A DNA stretch of 64,000 nucleotides from Achromobacter spanius. Its GTDB lineage: Bacteria > Pseudomonadota > Gammaproteobacteria > Burkholderiales > Burkholderiaceae_B. Numbering within the stretch: position 1 is the stretch's first letter; each line of letters starts with the position of its first letter. Below are positions 36,006 to 44,158 of the stretch, in pieces. The stretch spans positions 5,828,001-5,892,000 of the forward strand of contig NZ_CP121261.1 of NCBI RefSeq assembly GCF_029637605.1, in the 5' to 3' direction. Position numbers and translations under genes: made by a program. A model generated the notes under the pieces. The model was not told where the DNA came from and made no database searches. It saw only the letters and a program-made list of their open reading frames with translations.

Positions 36006-36074
36006 GCGTTGCCCATGTCGCCGAACAAGCGTTACCCATGTGTCCGAACGGGCGTTACCGATGTCGCCGAACAG
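36006..36074 (+). repeat. Three tandem 23-base repeats
   Basis: Three units of exactly 23 bases (36006, 36029, 36052) share GTTACCCATGTGTCCGAAC with one to three changes each. The pattern resembles the short tandem motifs seen near the ends of IS481-type elements, but no transposase fragment is present. The array lies 57 bases upstream of the LysR gene and next to REP copy 4. It may be an IS remnant or a regulator-binding array. Confidence 0.6.
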
Positions 36075-36130
36075 GTTCCGCGTCTGTCCCTGGTCCATGC
36101 GGGTCCGTATACCCTATTTGACGTTTGCTT

Positions 36131-37027
36131 ATGACTCTCAAGCAACTTGAAGCGTTTTACTGGGCGGCTACCTGCGCCAGCTTTGCCGTGGCCGCTGAAC
36201 GCTTGCACCTGTCGGTGTCGTCGCTGTCCAAGCGCATCACCGAACTTGAGGATGCGCTGGGGCAGCCGTTGTTTGATCGCAGCGGGCACAAGGCCGCGCT
36301 GACCGACGCGGGGCAACGGCTGGTGCCGCAGGCGCGCGAATTGCTGGCGGCGGCCGACCAGGTGCGCGCATCGATGGCTGAAACCCCGGGCTTGCGCGGC
36401 CGCTGTCGCTTCGGCGTGGGCGAGCTGACCGCGTTGACCTGGCTGCCGCGCCTGATCGGGGTGGTGCGCGCGGCGTATCCCGACCTGGTGCTGGAACCGT
36501 ATGTGGACATTGGCCAGGTGCTGGAGCAGCGGGTGGCCGATGGCGAACTGGACTTCGCCGTCATCGCGGGCAGATCCTCGCGCGCGAACATCGCATCGAC
36601 CCCGATTGGCGAGGCCCGCTTCGCCTGGGCGGCGGCGCCCGCCGTGCTGGAGGGCGAAACCCGCATGACCCCGGCCTTGCTGGCCCGCTTGCCGTTGGTG
36701 ATGCTGCCGGCGGGTGCGGGCACGACCCGCATCATTGACGATTGGTTGGCGGGGCGCGAGGCGGCGGGCGAACGCCTCTGCTGCAACAACTGGGGCGCCA
36801 TCGTTGGCCTGCTGATCGAAGGTACGGGCGTCGGGTTGATTCCGGAGCATTGGGCGCGGGCGCTGCAAGCCGAGGGCAGCCTGCGCATGCTGCAAGGCGA
36901 CCCCGAACCCGCCGCCTTGCCCTATGCGTTCCAGCAGCGGCGCGACGACGCCCGCCCACTGGTCGCCCGCCTGCGTGAATCGGTGGCGGCGGCCGTGGAT
37001 TTTTCCGCGCCTTGCCGCTTGCCCTGA
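36131..37027 (+). CDS. LysR-family regulator
   Basis: The 298-residue product has an N-terminal winged helix (MTLKQLEAFYWAATCASFAV, LHLSVSSLSKRITELEDALGQPLFDRSG, ALTDAGQRLVPQAREL). The C-terminal effector domain is of the periplasmic-binding-protein type. ATG 36131 is preferred to the TTG two codons upstream; no strong ribosome site is seen for either. It lies upstream of the binding protein and gamma-glutamyltransferase genes on the same strand, with 188 bases between. Control of those genes is plausible, though most LysR genes are divergent from their targets. Confidence 0.88.
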   Translation: MTLKQLEAFYWAATCASFAVAAERLHLSVSSLSKRITELEDALGQPLFDRSGHKAALTDAGQRLVPQARELLAAADQVRASMAETPGLRGRCRFGVGELTALTWLPRLIGVVRAAYPDLVLEPYVDIGQVLEQRVADGELDFAVIAGRSSRANIASTPIGEARFAWAAAPAVLEGETRMTPALLARLPLVMLPAGAGTTRIIDDWLAGREAAGERLCCNNWGAIVGLLIEGTGVGLIPEHWARALQAEGSLRMLQGDPEPAALPYAFQQRRDDARPLVARLRESVAAAVDFSAPCRLP

Positions 37028-37214
37028 TCCTTCGTCAGCCTGATCCCTGCTTGGCCAACCTCGGCCTGTCCTGCCCCAGCCGCCTGACTTTCGCGGCGGG
37101 CGTCCGCAAGGCGGCCGATCCTTGCCCGAGGACGGGGGCCTGACCCGCGCCCCTCTATACAATCGCCGCGCGCCTGGCGCAGAATCCAACAAGATGCATC
37201 GACGGAGATCTTTC

Positions 37215-38717
37215 ATGCGTAAACTTTGCCTCGCCATGGCCATGGCGGGAATGCTGGCTAGCGGCCTGGCGCAAGCCCAGTCCACCCTTCGTATCGGCTT
37301 GCAGGACGATCCGGACGTGCTGGATCCGGCGCGCGCGCGCACGTTCGTGGGCCGCATCGTGTTCGCCTCGCTGTGCGACAAGCTGGTTGATATCTCGCCC
37401 GATCTGAAGTTCGTGCCGCAGTTGGCACAGTCCTGGACGATCGGCCCCGACAACAAAACCCTGACGTTCAAGCTGCGCACCGACGCGGTCTTCCATGACG
37501 GCACGCCAGTCAACGCTGCCGCGGTCAAGGCCAACCTGGATCGCGCCCGCACGCTGCCCGACAGCAACCGCAAGAGCGAACTTGCCACCGTGGCCAGCGT
37601 GGATGCGCCCGACGAGCACACCGTTGTGCTGAACCTGTCGCAACCCGACGCCTCGCTGCTGTCGCAATTGTCTGACCGTGCCGGCATGATGATGTCGCCC
37701 GCCAGCTTCGACAAGGATCCCGGCGGCAAGCCGGTGTGTTCCGGCCCGTACCAGTTCAAGGAGCGCGTGCAGAACGACCGCATCGTGCTCGAGAAATTTC
37801 CCAAGTATTGGGACGCCGCCAACTACCATTTCGACCGTCTGGTCTTCACGCCGATTCCCGACACCACCGTGCGCCTGAACAACCTGCGCGCGGGCGATCT
37901 GGACATCATCGAGCGCGTGGCGCCCAGCGACGCCAAGGCGGTGAAGGACGACAGCAACTTGCGCCTGGCGCCCGTGACCGGCCTGGGCTTCCAGTCCATC
38001 TCGATCAATCTGGGCAATGGTGCGCGCGCCGACAACCCGCTGGCCAAGGACAAGCGCGTGCGTCAGGCGCTGGACCTGGCGATTGACCGCGATGTGCTGA
38101 ACCAGGTGATCGGTGAAGGCATGTTCCAGCCCGCCTACCAACCGTTCCCGCCCGCCAGCTTTGCCTACAACACCGCGTTCGAACACAAGGGCCGCGACCC
38201 GAAGAAGGCGCAGGCGCTGCTGAAGGAAGCCGGGTTTGACCGCGTGAAGTTCGAGATCACCTTCGGCAACAACACCACCATGCAGCAGGTGTTCGAGCTG
38301 GTGCAGGCGATGGGTTCCGAAGCCGGCTTTGACATCACGCTGCGTCCGGTGGAATTCGCGTCGCTGCAATCGTCGCTGGCGCGCGGAGATTTCCAGGTGG
38401 GCCAAAGCGGCTGGTCGGGTCGGGTCGATCCCAGCGGCAATATCCACCAGTACCTCAGTTGCAAGGGCAATCTGAACGACGGCAAGTTCTGCGACGCCGG
38501 CGTGGACAAGCTGCTGAACGACGCGCGTGCCGAAGCCGACACGGCCAAGCGCCGCGCCCTGTACGACCAGGTGCTGACCAGCATGCAGGACCAGCGCCCC
38601 ATCATCTACCTGTTCTATCTGCCGTGGACGTTCGGCGTGCAGAAAAAGCTAGAGGGCTTCGTGCCTTACCCTGACGGCCTGATCCGCCTGAAGGGCGTGA
38701 CCGTCGCCAAGAAGTAA
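37215..38717 (+). CDS. Dipeptide/glutathione-type ABC substrate-binding protein
   Basis: The 500-residue periplasmic protein has a signal peptide (MRKLCLAMAMAGMLASGLAQ, cleavage after AQA). It has the family core TFKLRTDAVFHDGTPVNAAA and SGPYQFKERVQ. GGAG lies upstream of ATG 37215; 31 extra codons before it are non-conserved in character. No permease is adjacent, so it must share a transporter elsewhere. The gamma-glutamyltransferase gene follows after a terminator, which suggests gamma-glutamyl peptides such as glutathione as ligand (inference). Confidence 0.9.
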   Translation: MRKLCLAMAMAGMLASGLAQAQSTLRIGLQDDPDVLDPARARTFVGRIVFASLCDKLVDISPDLKFVPQLAQSWTIGPDNKTLTFKLRTDAVFHDGTPVNAAAVKANLDRARTLPDSNRKSELATVASVDAPDEHTVVLNLSQPDASLLSQLSDRAGMMMSPASFDKDPGGKPVCSGPYQFKERVQNDRIVLEKFPKYWDAANYHFDRLVFTPIPDTTVRLNNLRAGDLDIIERVAPSDAKAVKDDSNLRLAPVTGLGFQSISINLGNGARADNPLAKDKRVRQALDLAIDRDVLNQVIGEGMFQPAYQPFPPASFAYNTAFEHKGRDPKKAQALLKEAGFDRVKFEITFGNNTTMQQVFELVQAMGSEAGFDITLRPVEFASLQSSLARGDFQVGQSGWSGRVDPSGNIHQYLSCKGNLNDGKFCDAGVDKLLNDARAEADTAKRRALYDQVLTSMQDQRPIIYLFYLPWTFGVQKKLEGFVPYPDGLIRLKGVTVAKK

Positions 38718-38730
38718 GCTCGGCGGCCAA

Positions 38731-38761
38731 CGACGGGATCCGGTTTCGGATCCCGTTTTTC
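38731..38761 (+). terminator. Rho-independent terminator
   Basis: Stem CGGGATCC / GGATCCCG with a six-base loop and five T, 15 bases after the binding-protein stop. Confidence 0.88.
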
Positions 38762-38800
38762 ATAGCGCGGGCGGCGCGTGCCGCCACTACAGGAAGCATC

Positions 38801-40630
38801 ATGTTTACGACTCGCCCGGAAATCCTAGGCACCTTCGGTGTGGTGACCTCTACCCATTGGCTGGCCAGCGCGGCCGGCATGTCGCTGCTGGAGCGCGGCG
38901 GCAATGCCTTCGACGCCTGCGCGGCGTCGGCCTTTGTGCTGCAAGTGGTGGAGCCTCACCTGGTCGGCCCGGCCGGCGAAGTGCCGGCGGTTTTCTATTC
39001 GGCGCGCACCGGCAAGTTGGAAGTGCTGTGCGGCCAGGGCACCACGCCCGCCGCCGCCACGCTTGAACGCTACCGCGCCGAAGGGCTGAAGCTGATCCCC
39101 GGCAATGGCCTGCTGGCCACGGTGATACCCGGCGCCTTTGACGCCTGGATGCTGCTGCTGCGCGACCACGGCACGATGCGTGTGCGCGATGTGCTGGAAC
39201 CCGCCATCTATTACGCCGAACACGGCCATGCGCTGATGCCGCGCATTTCGAACACCATTGCGGGTCTGAAGGATTTCTTTGAAACCCATTGGCCCAGTAC
39301 CGCCCAGGTCTACGTGCCGGGCGGCAAGGTGCCTGAAGCCCGCAAGCTATTCCGCAACCCGGCGCTGGCGCGCACGTGGACGCGCGTGCTGAAAGAGGCC
39401 GAAAGCGTAGGCGCCGACCGCGAACGCCAGATCGAGGCCGCCCGCGACGCGTTCTATCGCGGTTTCATTGCCGAAGAGATCGACCGGTTCGCACGCAATA
39501 CGGACGTCATGGACGAAAGCGGCACCACGCACCGTGGCGTCATCACGGCCGATGACCTGGCCGGCTGGTCGGCCAGCTACGACACCCCACTGACCTACGA
39601 CTACCACGGCTACACCGTGGCCAAGGCGGGCGCCTGGAGCCAGGGGCCGGTGTTCCTGCAAACGCTGGCGCTGTTAAAGGACATGGACCTGGCGGGCGTG
39701 GGGCCGAACAGCGTTGAATTCATCCACCGCGTCACCGAGGCGATGAAGCTGGCGTTTGCCGACCGCGAGGCCTATTACGGCGACCCGGCTTTCATCGACG
39801 TGCCGCTGGCGCATTTGCTGTCCGACGCTTACAACGCCGAACGTCGCGCGCTGATCGGCGAAACGGCGTCGCACGACCTGCTGCCTGGCACGGTGCCTGG
39901 CTTCGAAGCGCAGGTAGCGCGCGTGATGGATACGCTGCAACGCCTGTCGCCGGTGTCCGCGCCCGGCAGCGCCACCAATGAGCCCACGCTGGCGGATATG
40001 CGGGCGTCCGATGTGCGCGCTTCTGATATAAGCGCTTCCGCCAAGCGCGGCGACACCACGCATGTGGACGTGATCGACCGCTGGGGCAACATGATCTCGG
40101 CCACGCCCTCGGGCGGCTGGTTCCAATCGTCACCCGTGATTCCCGAACTGGGTTTTGGCCTGAATACGCGCGCCCAGATGTTCTGGCTGGAAGAGGGCCT
40201 GCCCGGCACGTTGGCGCCGGGCAAGCGTCCGCGCACCACGCTGACACCGTCCTTGGCGCTGCGCGACGGCAAGCCGTATCTGGCTTTCGGCACGCCGGGC
40301 GGGGACCAGCAGGAACAATGGCAGTTGCTGTTCTTCCTGCGTCACGTGCACCATGGCCTCAACCTGCAGGAAGCGATTGACCTGCCGATGTCGCACACCA
40401 TGCATTTCCCCACGTCGTTCTACCCGCGCGATCGCAAGCCGGGCCACCTGGCGGTGGAAGCCAGCTTTGGCGCCGACGTGATCGATGGCCTGCGCCAGCG
40501 CGGGCATCAGATCGAAGAAGTGCCCGAATGGTCGGTCGGCCGCTTGACGGCCGCCTCGCGGGATGAAGACGGCCTCTTGCATGCGGCGGCCACGCCGCGC
40601 CTGATGCAGGCCTACGCCATCGGTCGCTGA
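38801..40630 (+). CDS. Gamma-glutamyltransferase family protein
   Basis: The 609-residue Ntn-hydrolase is of the gamma-glutamyltranspeptidase family. It is made as one chain and cut before a catalytic Thr, here Thr419 in KRGDTTHVDVID, which then cleaves gamma-glutamyl bonds. Other family marks are LLERGGNAFDACAASAFVL near the start and the late GTPGGDQQEQW, where classical GGT has GSPGG. There is no signal peptide, whereas classical GGT is periplasmic, so it may act in the cytoplasm on imported peptides. The linker before Thr419 has a short duplicated DMRASDVRASDISAS run. Substrate may differ from glutathione. Confidence 0.88.
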   Translation: MFTTRPEILGTFGVVTSTHWLASAAGMSLLERGGNAFDACAASAFVLQVVEPHLVGPAGEVPAVFYSARTGKLEVLCGQGTTPAAATLERYRAEGLKLIPGNGLLATVIPGAFDAWMLLLRDHGTMRVRDVLEPAIYYAEHGHALMPRISNTIAGLKDFFETHWPSTAQVYVPGGKVPEARKLFRNPALARTWTRVLKEAESVGADRERQIEAARDAFYRGFIAEEIDRFARNTDVMDESGTTHRGVITADDLAGWSASYDTPLTYDYHGYTVAKAGAWSQGPVFLQTLALLKDMDLAGVGPNSVEFIHRVTEAMKLAFADREAYYGDPAFIDVPLAHLLSDAYNAERRALIGETASHDLLPGTVPGFEAQVARVMDTLQRLSPVSAPGSATNEPTLADMRASDVRASDISASAKRGDTTHVDVIDRWGNMISATPSGGWFQSSPVIPELGFGLNTRAQMFWLEEGLPGTLAPGKRPRTTLTPSLALRDGKPYLAFGTPGGDQQEQWQLLFFLRHVHHGLNLQEAIDLPMSHTMHFPTSFYPRDRKPGHLAVEASFGADVIDGLRQRGHQIEEVPEWSVGRLTAASRDEDGLLHAAATPRLMQAYAIGR

Positions 40631-40641
40631 CGGTCGGCAAG

Positions 40642-40673
40642 CCGGGCGCCATGGATATGGCGCCCGGTTTTTT
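40642..40673 (+). terminator. Rho-independent terminator
   Basis: Nine-base stem CCGGGCGCC / GGCGCCCGG with an eight-base loop and six T, 12 bases after the gamma-glutamyltransferase stop. Confidence 0.9.
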
Positions 40674-40750
40674 CGGACCTCTCCGGGCGGTTCGGCCCCT
40701 AGTGCGCTAGCGCCTTGCGGCGTTTTGCCGGCATGGGCTATCTTTCTCCC

Positions 40751-41725
40751 ATGACCTTATCCGATCAGCGCCCAGGCACCGGAGCGCGCTCCCTGACGGG
40801 ACAAGAGCCGCTATTCATCGTCCTCAACACAGGATCAGGGCGCGGCGACGCGCAGGTTCTGCAAGACACCATCCGCGGCATCCTCGACGAGGCGGGCCGA
40901 CGCTACACGCTGATGGCGGTGGACGACCCCACGCACCTGACCGAAACGGCGCAGGCCGCCGTCAAGCGCGCCCAGGACGAGCAGGGCGTCGTCATCGCGG
41001 CGGGCGGCGATGGCACGCTCAACGCGGTCGCCGCCACCGTGCTGGGCAAGGGTGTGCCATTCGGCATCCTGCCGCAGGGCACGTTCAATTATTTCGGGCG
41101 AACCTACGGTATCTCGCAAGATACGGATGTCGCGTTGCGCGGCTTTCTTCAGGGGCAGATCGAACCCGTGCGGGTCGGCCAATTGAATGGCCGGCTGTTC
41201 CTGGTCAACGCCAGCCTGGGCCTTTACCCCACCTTGCTGGAAGACCGCGAGGCCTACAAGCAGCGCTTCGGCCGCAGCCGGATGGTGGCGCTGTGGTCGG
41301 GGCTGGTCACCTTGCTGCGCGCGCCGCGCCAACTGCGGCTGCAACTGGAAGAAGAGGGCGGCGTCCGCGACCTGCGCACGCCGACGCTGGTGGTGGGCAA
41401 CAACAAACTGCAACTGGAACATGTCGGCATCGAGTCGAGTGACCTGGAACGCAACCGCCTTGTTGCGATGACGGTCAAGCCGGTCGGCACGCTTGCGTTG
41501 TACGGGCTGCTGGTGCGCGGCCTGTTCAGCCGCCTGGGCGAAGCCGAACACGTCATCAGCTTCGGTTTTGACCGCATGCGGGTGCGAATACGCGGGCGCA
41601 GCCGCGTCAAGGTGGCGATGGACGGCGAGATTTCCTGGCTGAACACGCCGCTTGAATTCAAGGTGGCAGATGAAAAGCTGCCGCTGGTGGTGCCCGCGGA
41701 CTCGCCATTCCTGGACCGCTCATGA
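40751..41725 (+). CDS. Diacylglycerol kinase-family lipid kinase
   Basis: The 324-residue product contains the DAGK catalytic domain: LNTGSGRGDAQ near the N-terminus, the nucleotide-binding GGDGTLNAVAATV, and GTFNYFGR. The C-terminal beta-sandwich ends with VAMDGEISWLNTPLEF. Members phosphorylate diacylglycerol, sphingoid or related lipids (YegS/BmrU group). ATG 40751 was preferred to one 12 codons upstream. Its stop overlaps the metallophosphoesterase start by four bases, making a coupled three-gene operon of lipid or phosphoester metabolism. Confidence 0.88.
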   Translation: MTLSDQRPGTGARSLTGQEPLFIVLNTGSGRGDAQVLQDTIRGILDEAGRRYTLMAVDDPTHLTETAQAAVKRAQDEQGVVIAAGGDGTLNAVAATVLGKGVPFGILPQGTFNYFGRTYGISQDTDVALRGFLQGQIEPVRVGQLNGRLFLVNASLGLYPTLLEDREAYKQRFGRSRMVALWSGLVTLLRAPRQLRLQLEEEGGVRDLRTPTLVVGNNKLQLEHVGIESSDLERNRLVAMTVKPVGTLALYGLLVRGLFSRLGEAEHVISFGFDRMRVRIRGRSRVKVAMDGEISWLNTPLEFKVADEKLPLVVPADSPFLDRS

Positions 41726-42516
41726 CGCGGATACTGCAATTGTCCGACACGCATTTCGGTACGGAACGCAAACCCGTGGTGGAGGCGGCGCTGGATCTGG
41801 CGCGCGCGCTGAAGCCTGATCTGGTGGTGCTTAGTGGTGACATCACCCAGCGCGCGCGGCGGGCGCAGTTCGCCGTGGCACGCCGGTTCATCGAGCGCCT
41901 GTCGCTGCCCGTGCTGGCGGTGCCGGGCAACCACGACATCCCGCTGTACAACGTATTCGCCCGCGCGCTCAATCCTTACGGCAATTACCGGCGCGCGTTG
42001 GGCGCGGTGCTGGAACCTGTGTTCGAAAGCCCCGGGCTGCTGGCCGTTGGGGTGAACACCACGCGGCCGCGCCGCCATAAAGACGGCGAAATCTCTGACA
42101 CGCAGATCGCCCGGGTTGCGCAACGCCTGCGCCAGGCGCGGCCGGGTCAGTTGCGCATCGTGGTGGCGCATCACCCCGTTCGCGCCAAGGTGGAGTCCGA
42201 CTTGTCCAACTTGCTGAAAGGGCGCGAACGCGCACTGGCGGCGTGGGCGCAGGCGGGCATCGATCTGGTCTTGGGCGGGCATATTCATCTGCCCTATGTG
42301 CTGCCGCTGTCGTCGGCGAACGGTCCGGCGGGCTGGATCGTGCAGGCGGGTACCGCGTGCTCGCGCCGGGTTCGCGGCAGCGTGCCGAATTCGGTGAACG
42401 TGATCACGCACGAAGATGAGGGCGGCCAGCCGCTTTGCCATGTTGAACGCTGGGATTACGCGGAAGCCACGCACGTTTTCGCGCCTGTCGACAAGACGCT
42501 GGTGACCCTTACATGA
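41722..42516 (+). CDS. Calcineurin-like metallophosphoesterase
   Basis: The 264-residue product has all five metal-site motifs in order: LSDTHFG, LSGDIT, PGNHD, VAHHP and GGHIH. It starts at ATG 41722, four bases inside the lipid kinase gene, and its stop overlaps the PAP2 gene likewise. There is no signal peptide. The family includes cAMP phosphodiesterases and UDP-diacylglucosamine hydrolases; the neighbours favour a lipid or nucleotide-lipid phosphoester substrate, but this is inference. Confidence 0.9.
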   Translation: MTRILQLSDTHFGTERKPVVEAALDLARALKPDLVVLSGDITQRARRAQFAVARRFIERLSLPVLAVPGNHDIPLYNVFARALNPYGNYRRALGAVLEPVFESPGLLAVGVNTTRPRRHKDGEISDTQIARVAQRLRQARPGQLRIVVAHHPVRAKVESDLSNLLKGRERALAAWAQAGIDLVLGGHIHLPYVLPLSSANGPAGWIVQAGTACSRRVRGSVPNSVNVITHEDEGGQPLCHVERWDYAEATHVFAPVDKTLVTLT

Positions 42517-43277
42517 ACGACGTGTATGCGGAGTGGGTCGCGTCCCACGCCATGGAATTGTTTATTGCGCTGCCGGTGTTGACCGGAGCGGCAGCGCTGT
42601 TTGTCGTGCGTGCGTATGTCGGCGGGTCCACCGTGACGCGCCGCGTGATGGTCGGTGCCGGGGTGTCTGCCGCGCTGCTGACCTTTCTGGTGCTGGCCGC
42701 CGCCGTGCACAGCCAAGGGCGCGTCGTGGCCTTCGACGGCGCCCTGGCCAACGCGCTGAGCATGTCGATGGATGCGTCGCTGCTGTGGTTGCTGTCCTGG
42801 TTCACGTATCTGGGCGATCGCACCTTCCTGACCGTGCTCGGCGTGGCGATGACGCTCTATCTGCTTTGGACCGGGTGGTGGCGGCTGGCGGCGTTCTGCG
42901 CCATCACCACCGGCTTGGGTGGGGCGCTTAACTGGGTGCTCAAGCACACGTTCGAGCGCGTCCGCCCCGAACATGACCACGGGTTTGTCGCCGCCACGGG
43001 GTGGAGCTTTCCCAGCGGCCATGCCTCGGCGGCAATGGCCGTGTATGGTACGGCCTGCTATCTGGTCTGGCGTTTGGCGCCTGCCCCGTGGCGCTGGCCC
43101 TGCGTGGCGGGAGCGGCGGCGTTGATCATGGCGATCGGCCTTAGCCGCATCCTGCTGCAAGTGCATTTCGCCAGCGACGTGACGGCGGGGTTTGCCGTCA
43201 CCCTGGCATGGCTGGCGGTCTGCGTGGCCATGGCCGAGCGCTATTGCGGTTCACGCCGGGCAGAGGAGCAGCTTTAA
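42513..43277 (+). CDS. PAP2-family membrane phosphatase
   Basis: The 254-residue integral membrane protein has about six helices. The three acid-phosphatase motifs are KHTFERVRP, SFPSGHAS and SRILLQVHFASDVTAG. Enzymes of this kind remove phosphate from lipid phosphates or undecaprenyl diphosphate at the membrane surface. It is the last gene of the lipid kinase operon. Its 3' end overlaps the convergent gene by 27 bases. A kinase and a phosphatase acting on the same lipid pool would be consistent with the gene order. Confidence 0.9.
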   Translation: MNDVYAEWVASHAMELFIALPVLTGAAALFVVRAYVGGSTVTRRVMVGAGVSAALLTFLVLAAAVHSQGRVVAFDGALANALSMSMDASLLWLLSWFTYLGDRTFLTVLGVAMTLYLLWTGWWRLAAFCAITTGLGGALNWVLKHTFERVRPEHDHGFVAATGWSFPSGHASAAMAVYGTACYLVWRLAPAPWRWPCVAGAAALIMAIGLSRILLQVHFASDVTAGFAVTLAWLAVCVAMAERYCGSRRAEEQL

Positions 43278-43718
43278 CAGCCGCTGCCGCACGCTGCTCG
43301 CGGCTTCGGCTTCGGCTTCGGCTTCGGCTTCGGCTTCGGCGGTCGGCCCGGGTAGCCCCGTGTAGCGTCCACCCGCGTGGGCAATGGCGCGATCCAATTG
43401 CTGGGCGCGTTCTGGCGGCGGCGGGGTCAGGTCCACGATCAGCTTGCCCTGGATCGGCGCCGTCACCTCGCCGTCGCTGAACCGTTCCAGCGTGCGATCA
43501 ATCTCGCGTTCCCGTGGCAAGGCCAGCACGATGGTGTCCGATTCCATCAGCGCCTCACGCGCCGACGTCGCCAGCGTGGCCGAGCCGCGAAATGGTTCGC
43601 AGCGTTCGGGGTCGATGTCATACAGGGTCAACGCGATGTCTGGTTCGGCGTCCAGCAAGCACCGGGCAGCCTTGGTGCCGGTGTCGCCCATGCCCACGAT
43701 GCTGATGCGCAGGCTCAT
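43251..43718 (-). CDS. Short NADP-binding Rossmann protein with Ala-Glu repeat (truncated dehydrogenase)
   Basis: The 155-residue product begins MSLRISIVGMGDTGTKAARC and matches the NAD(P)-binding half of 6-phosphogluconate/3-hydroxyisobutyrate dehydrogenases (IVLALPRERE, IVDLTPPPPERAQQL). These enzymes are usually about 290 residues with a helical C-terminal half holding the catalytic Lys. Here the sequence runs from TGLPGPT into six Ala-Glu pairs and ends after 18 more residues, so no catalytic domain remains. It is last in the TetR-thioesterase operon, its ATG overlapping the thioesterase stop. It may be a remnant or a cofactor-binding fragment. Confidence 0.6.
   Translation of the reverse strand: MSLRISIVGMGDTGTKAARCLLDAEPDIALTLYDIDPERCEPFRGSATLATSAREALMESDTIVLALPREREIDRTLERFSDGEVTAPIQGKLIVDLTPPPPERAQQLDRAIAHAGGRYTGLPGPTAEAEAEAEAEAEAASSVRQRLLKLLLCPA
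43302..43340. repeat. Hexanucleotide microsatellite (GGCTTC)6
   Basis: Six perfect GGCTTC units plus GGC lie inside the truncated dehydrogenase gene, encoding alternating Ala and Glu on the minus strand. Changes in unit number would not shift the frame but would vary protein length. Confidence 0.95.
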
Positions 43719-44158
43719 GGCTTGGGCACGGACCACGTGCTCACGATATGGGCAAGCGGTTCGTCCGAGCCTTCCCCAGTCAAAATGACTTCGCCTGCCG
43801 ACAGCCTGCCCACCTTCAGGAGTCGGGCATCCGCATGGATGGCCCCGGCGGGGCTTTTGCGCAGAAAATTGATGGTCAGGCTGGCCGTGACGGCGTGGCT
43901 TTGACCCGTGGCGCCAACCACGGCGGCATACATGGCCAAGTCCGCCAGGCCCATCAGCATCGGGCCGGCGACAATGCCGCCCAGGCGCTGGTGCGCGTCG
44001 CGGGCGGGCAGCACCGCGCGGGCGGTGCCGCGGCCGATCTGCAGTACCTCGATGCCCAGCAAGAGAGAGAAAGGGTGCTGGTCGGCCAGCAGGATGTGGA
44101 AATCGGCCAGGCTGATCAGGGGCGCGTCGGTATCGGCGGCCAAGGCGGTTGCGGTCAT
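43715..44158 (-). CDS. PaaI-type hot-dog thioesterase
   Basis: The 147-residue product has the hot-dog fold pattern of the PaaI/YdiI group: RLGGIVAGPMLMGLADLAMY (the helix with the catalytic region) and AVTASLTINFLRKSPAG. These hydrolyse acyl-CoA thioesters. ATG 44158 overlaps the TetR stop by four bases, and its stop overlaps the next ATG in the same way. A longer open frame up to 44350 is antisense-like and rejected. Likely controlled by the TetR protein of the same operon. Confidence 0.85.
   Translation of the reverse strand: MTATALAADTDAPLISLADFHILLADQHPFSLLLGIEVLQIGRGTARAVLPARDAHQRLGGIVAGPMLMGLADLAMYAAVVGATGQSHAVTASLTINFLRKSPAGAIHADARLLKVGRLSAGEVILTGEGSDEPLAHIVSTWSVPKP

Noticed and set aside
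36032..37822. A long minus-strand frame across the LysR gene and the binding protein
   Set aside because: No recognisable domain; the plus-strand LysR and binding-protein frames account for the codon bias.
40642..40673. GGCGCC pair as a fourth copy of the GntR operator
   Set aside because: The flanks are CC/GG rather than TT/AA and the sequence is a terminator stem followed by six T.
43302..43340. Phase-variable switch
   Set aside because: The repeat unit is six bases, so changes in copy number keep the reading frame and would not switch the gene on or off.
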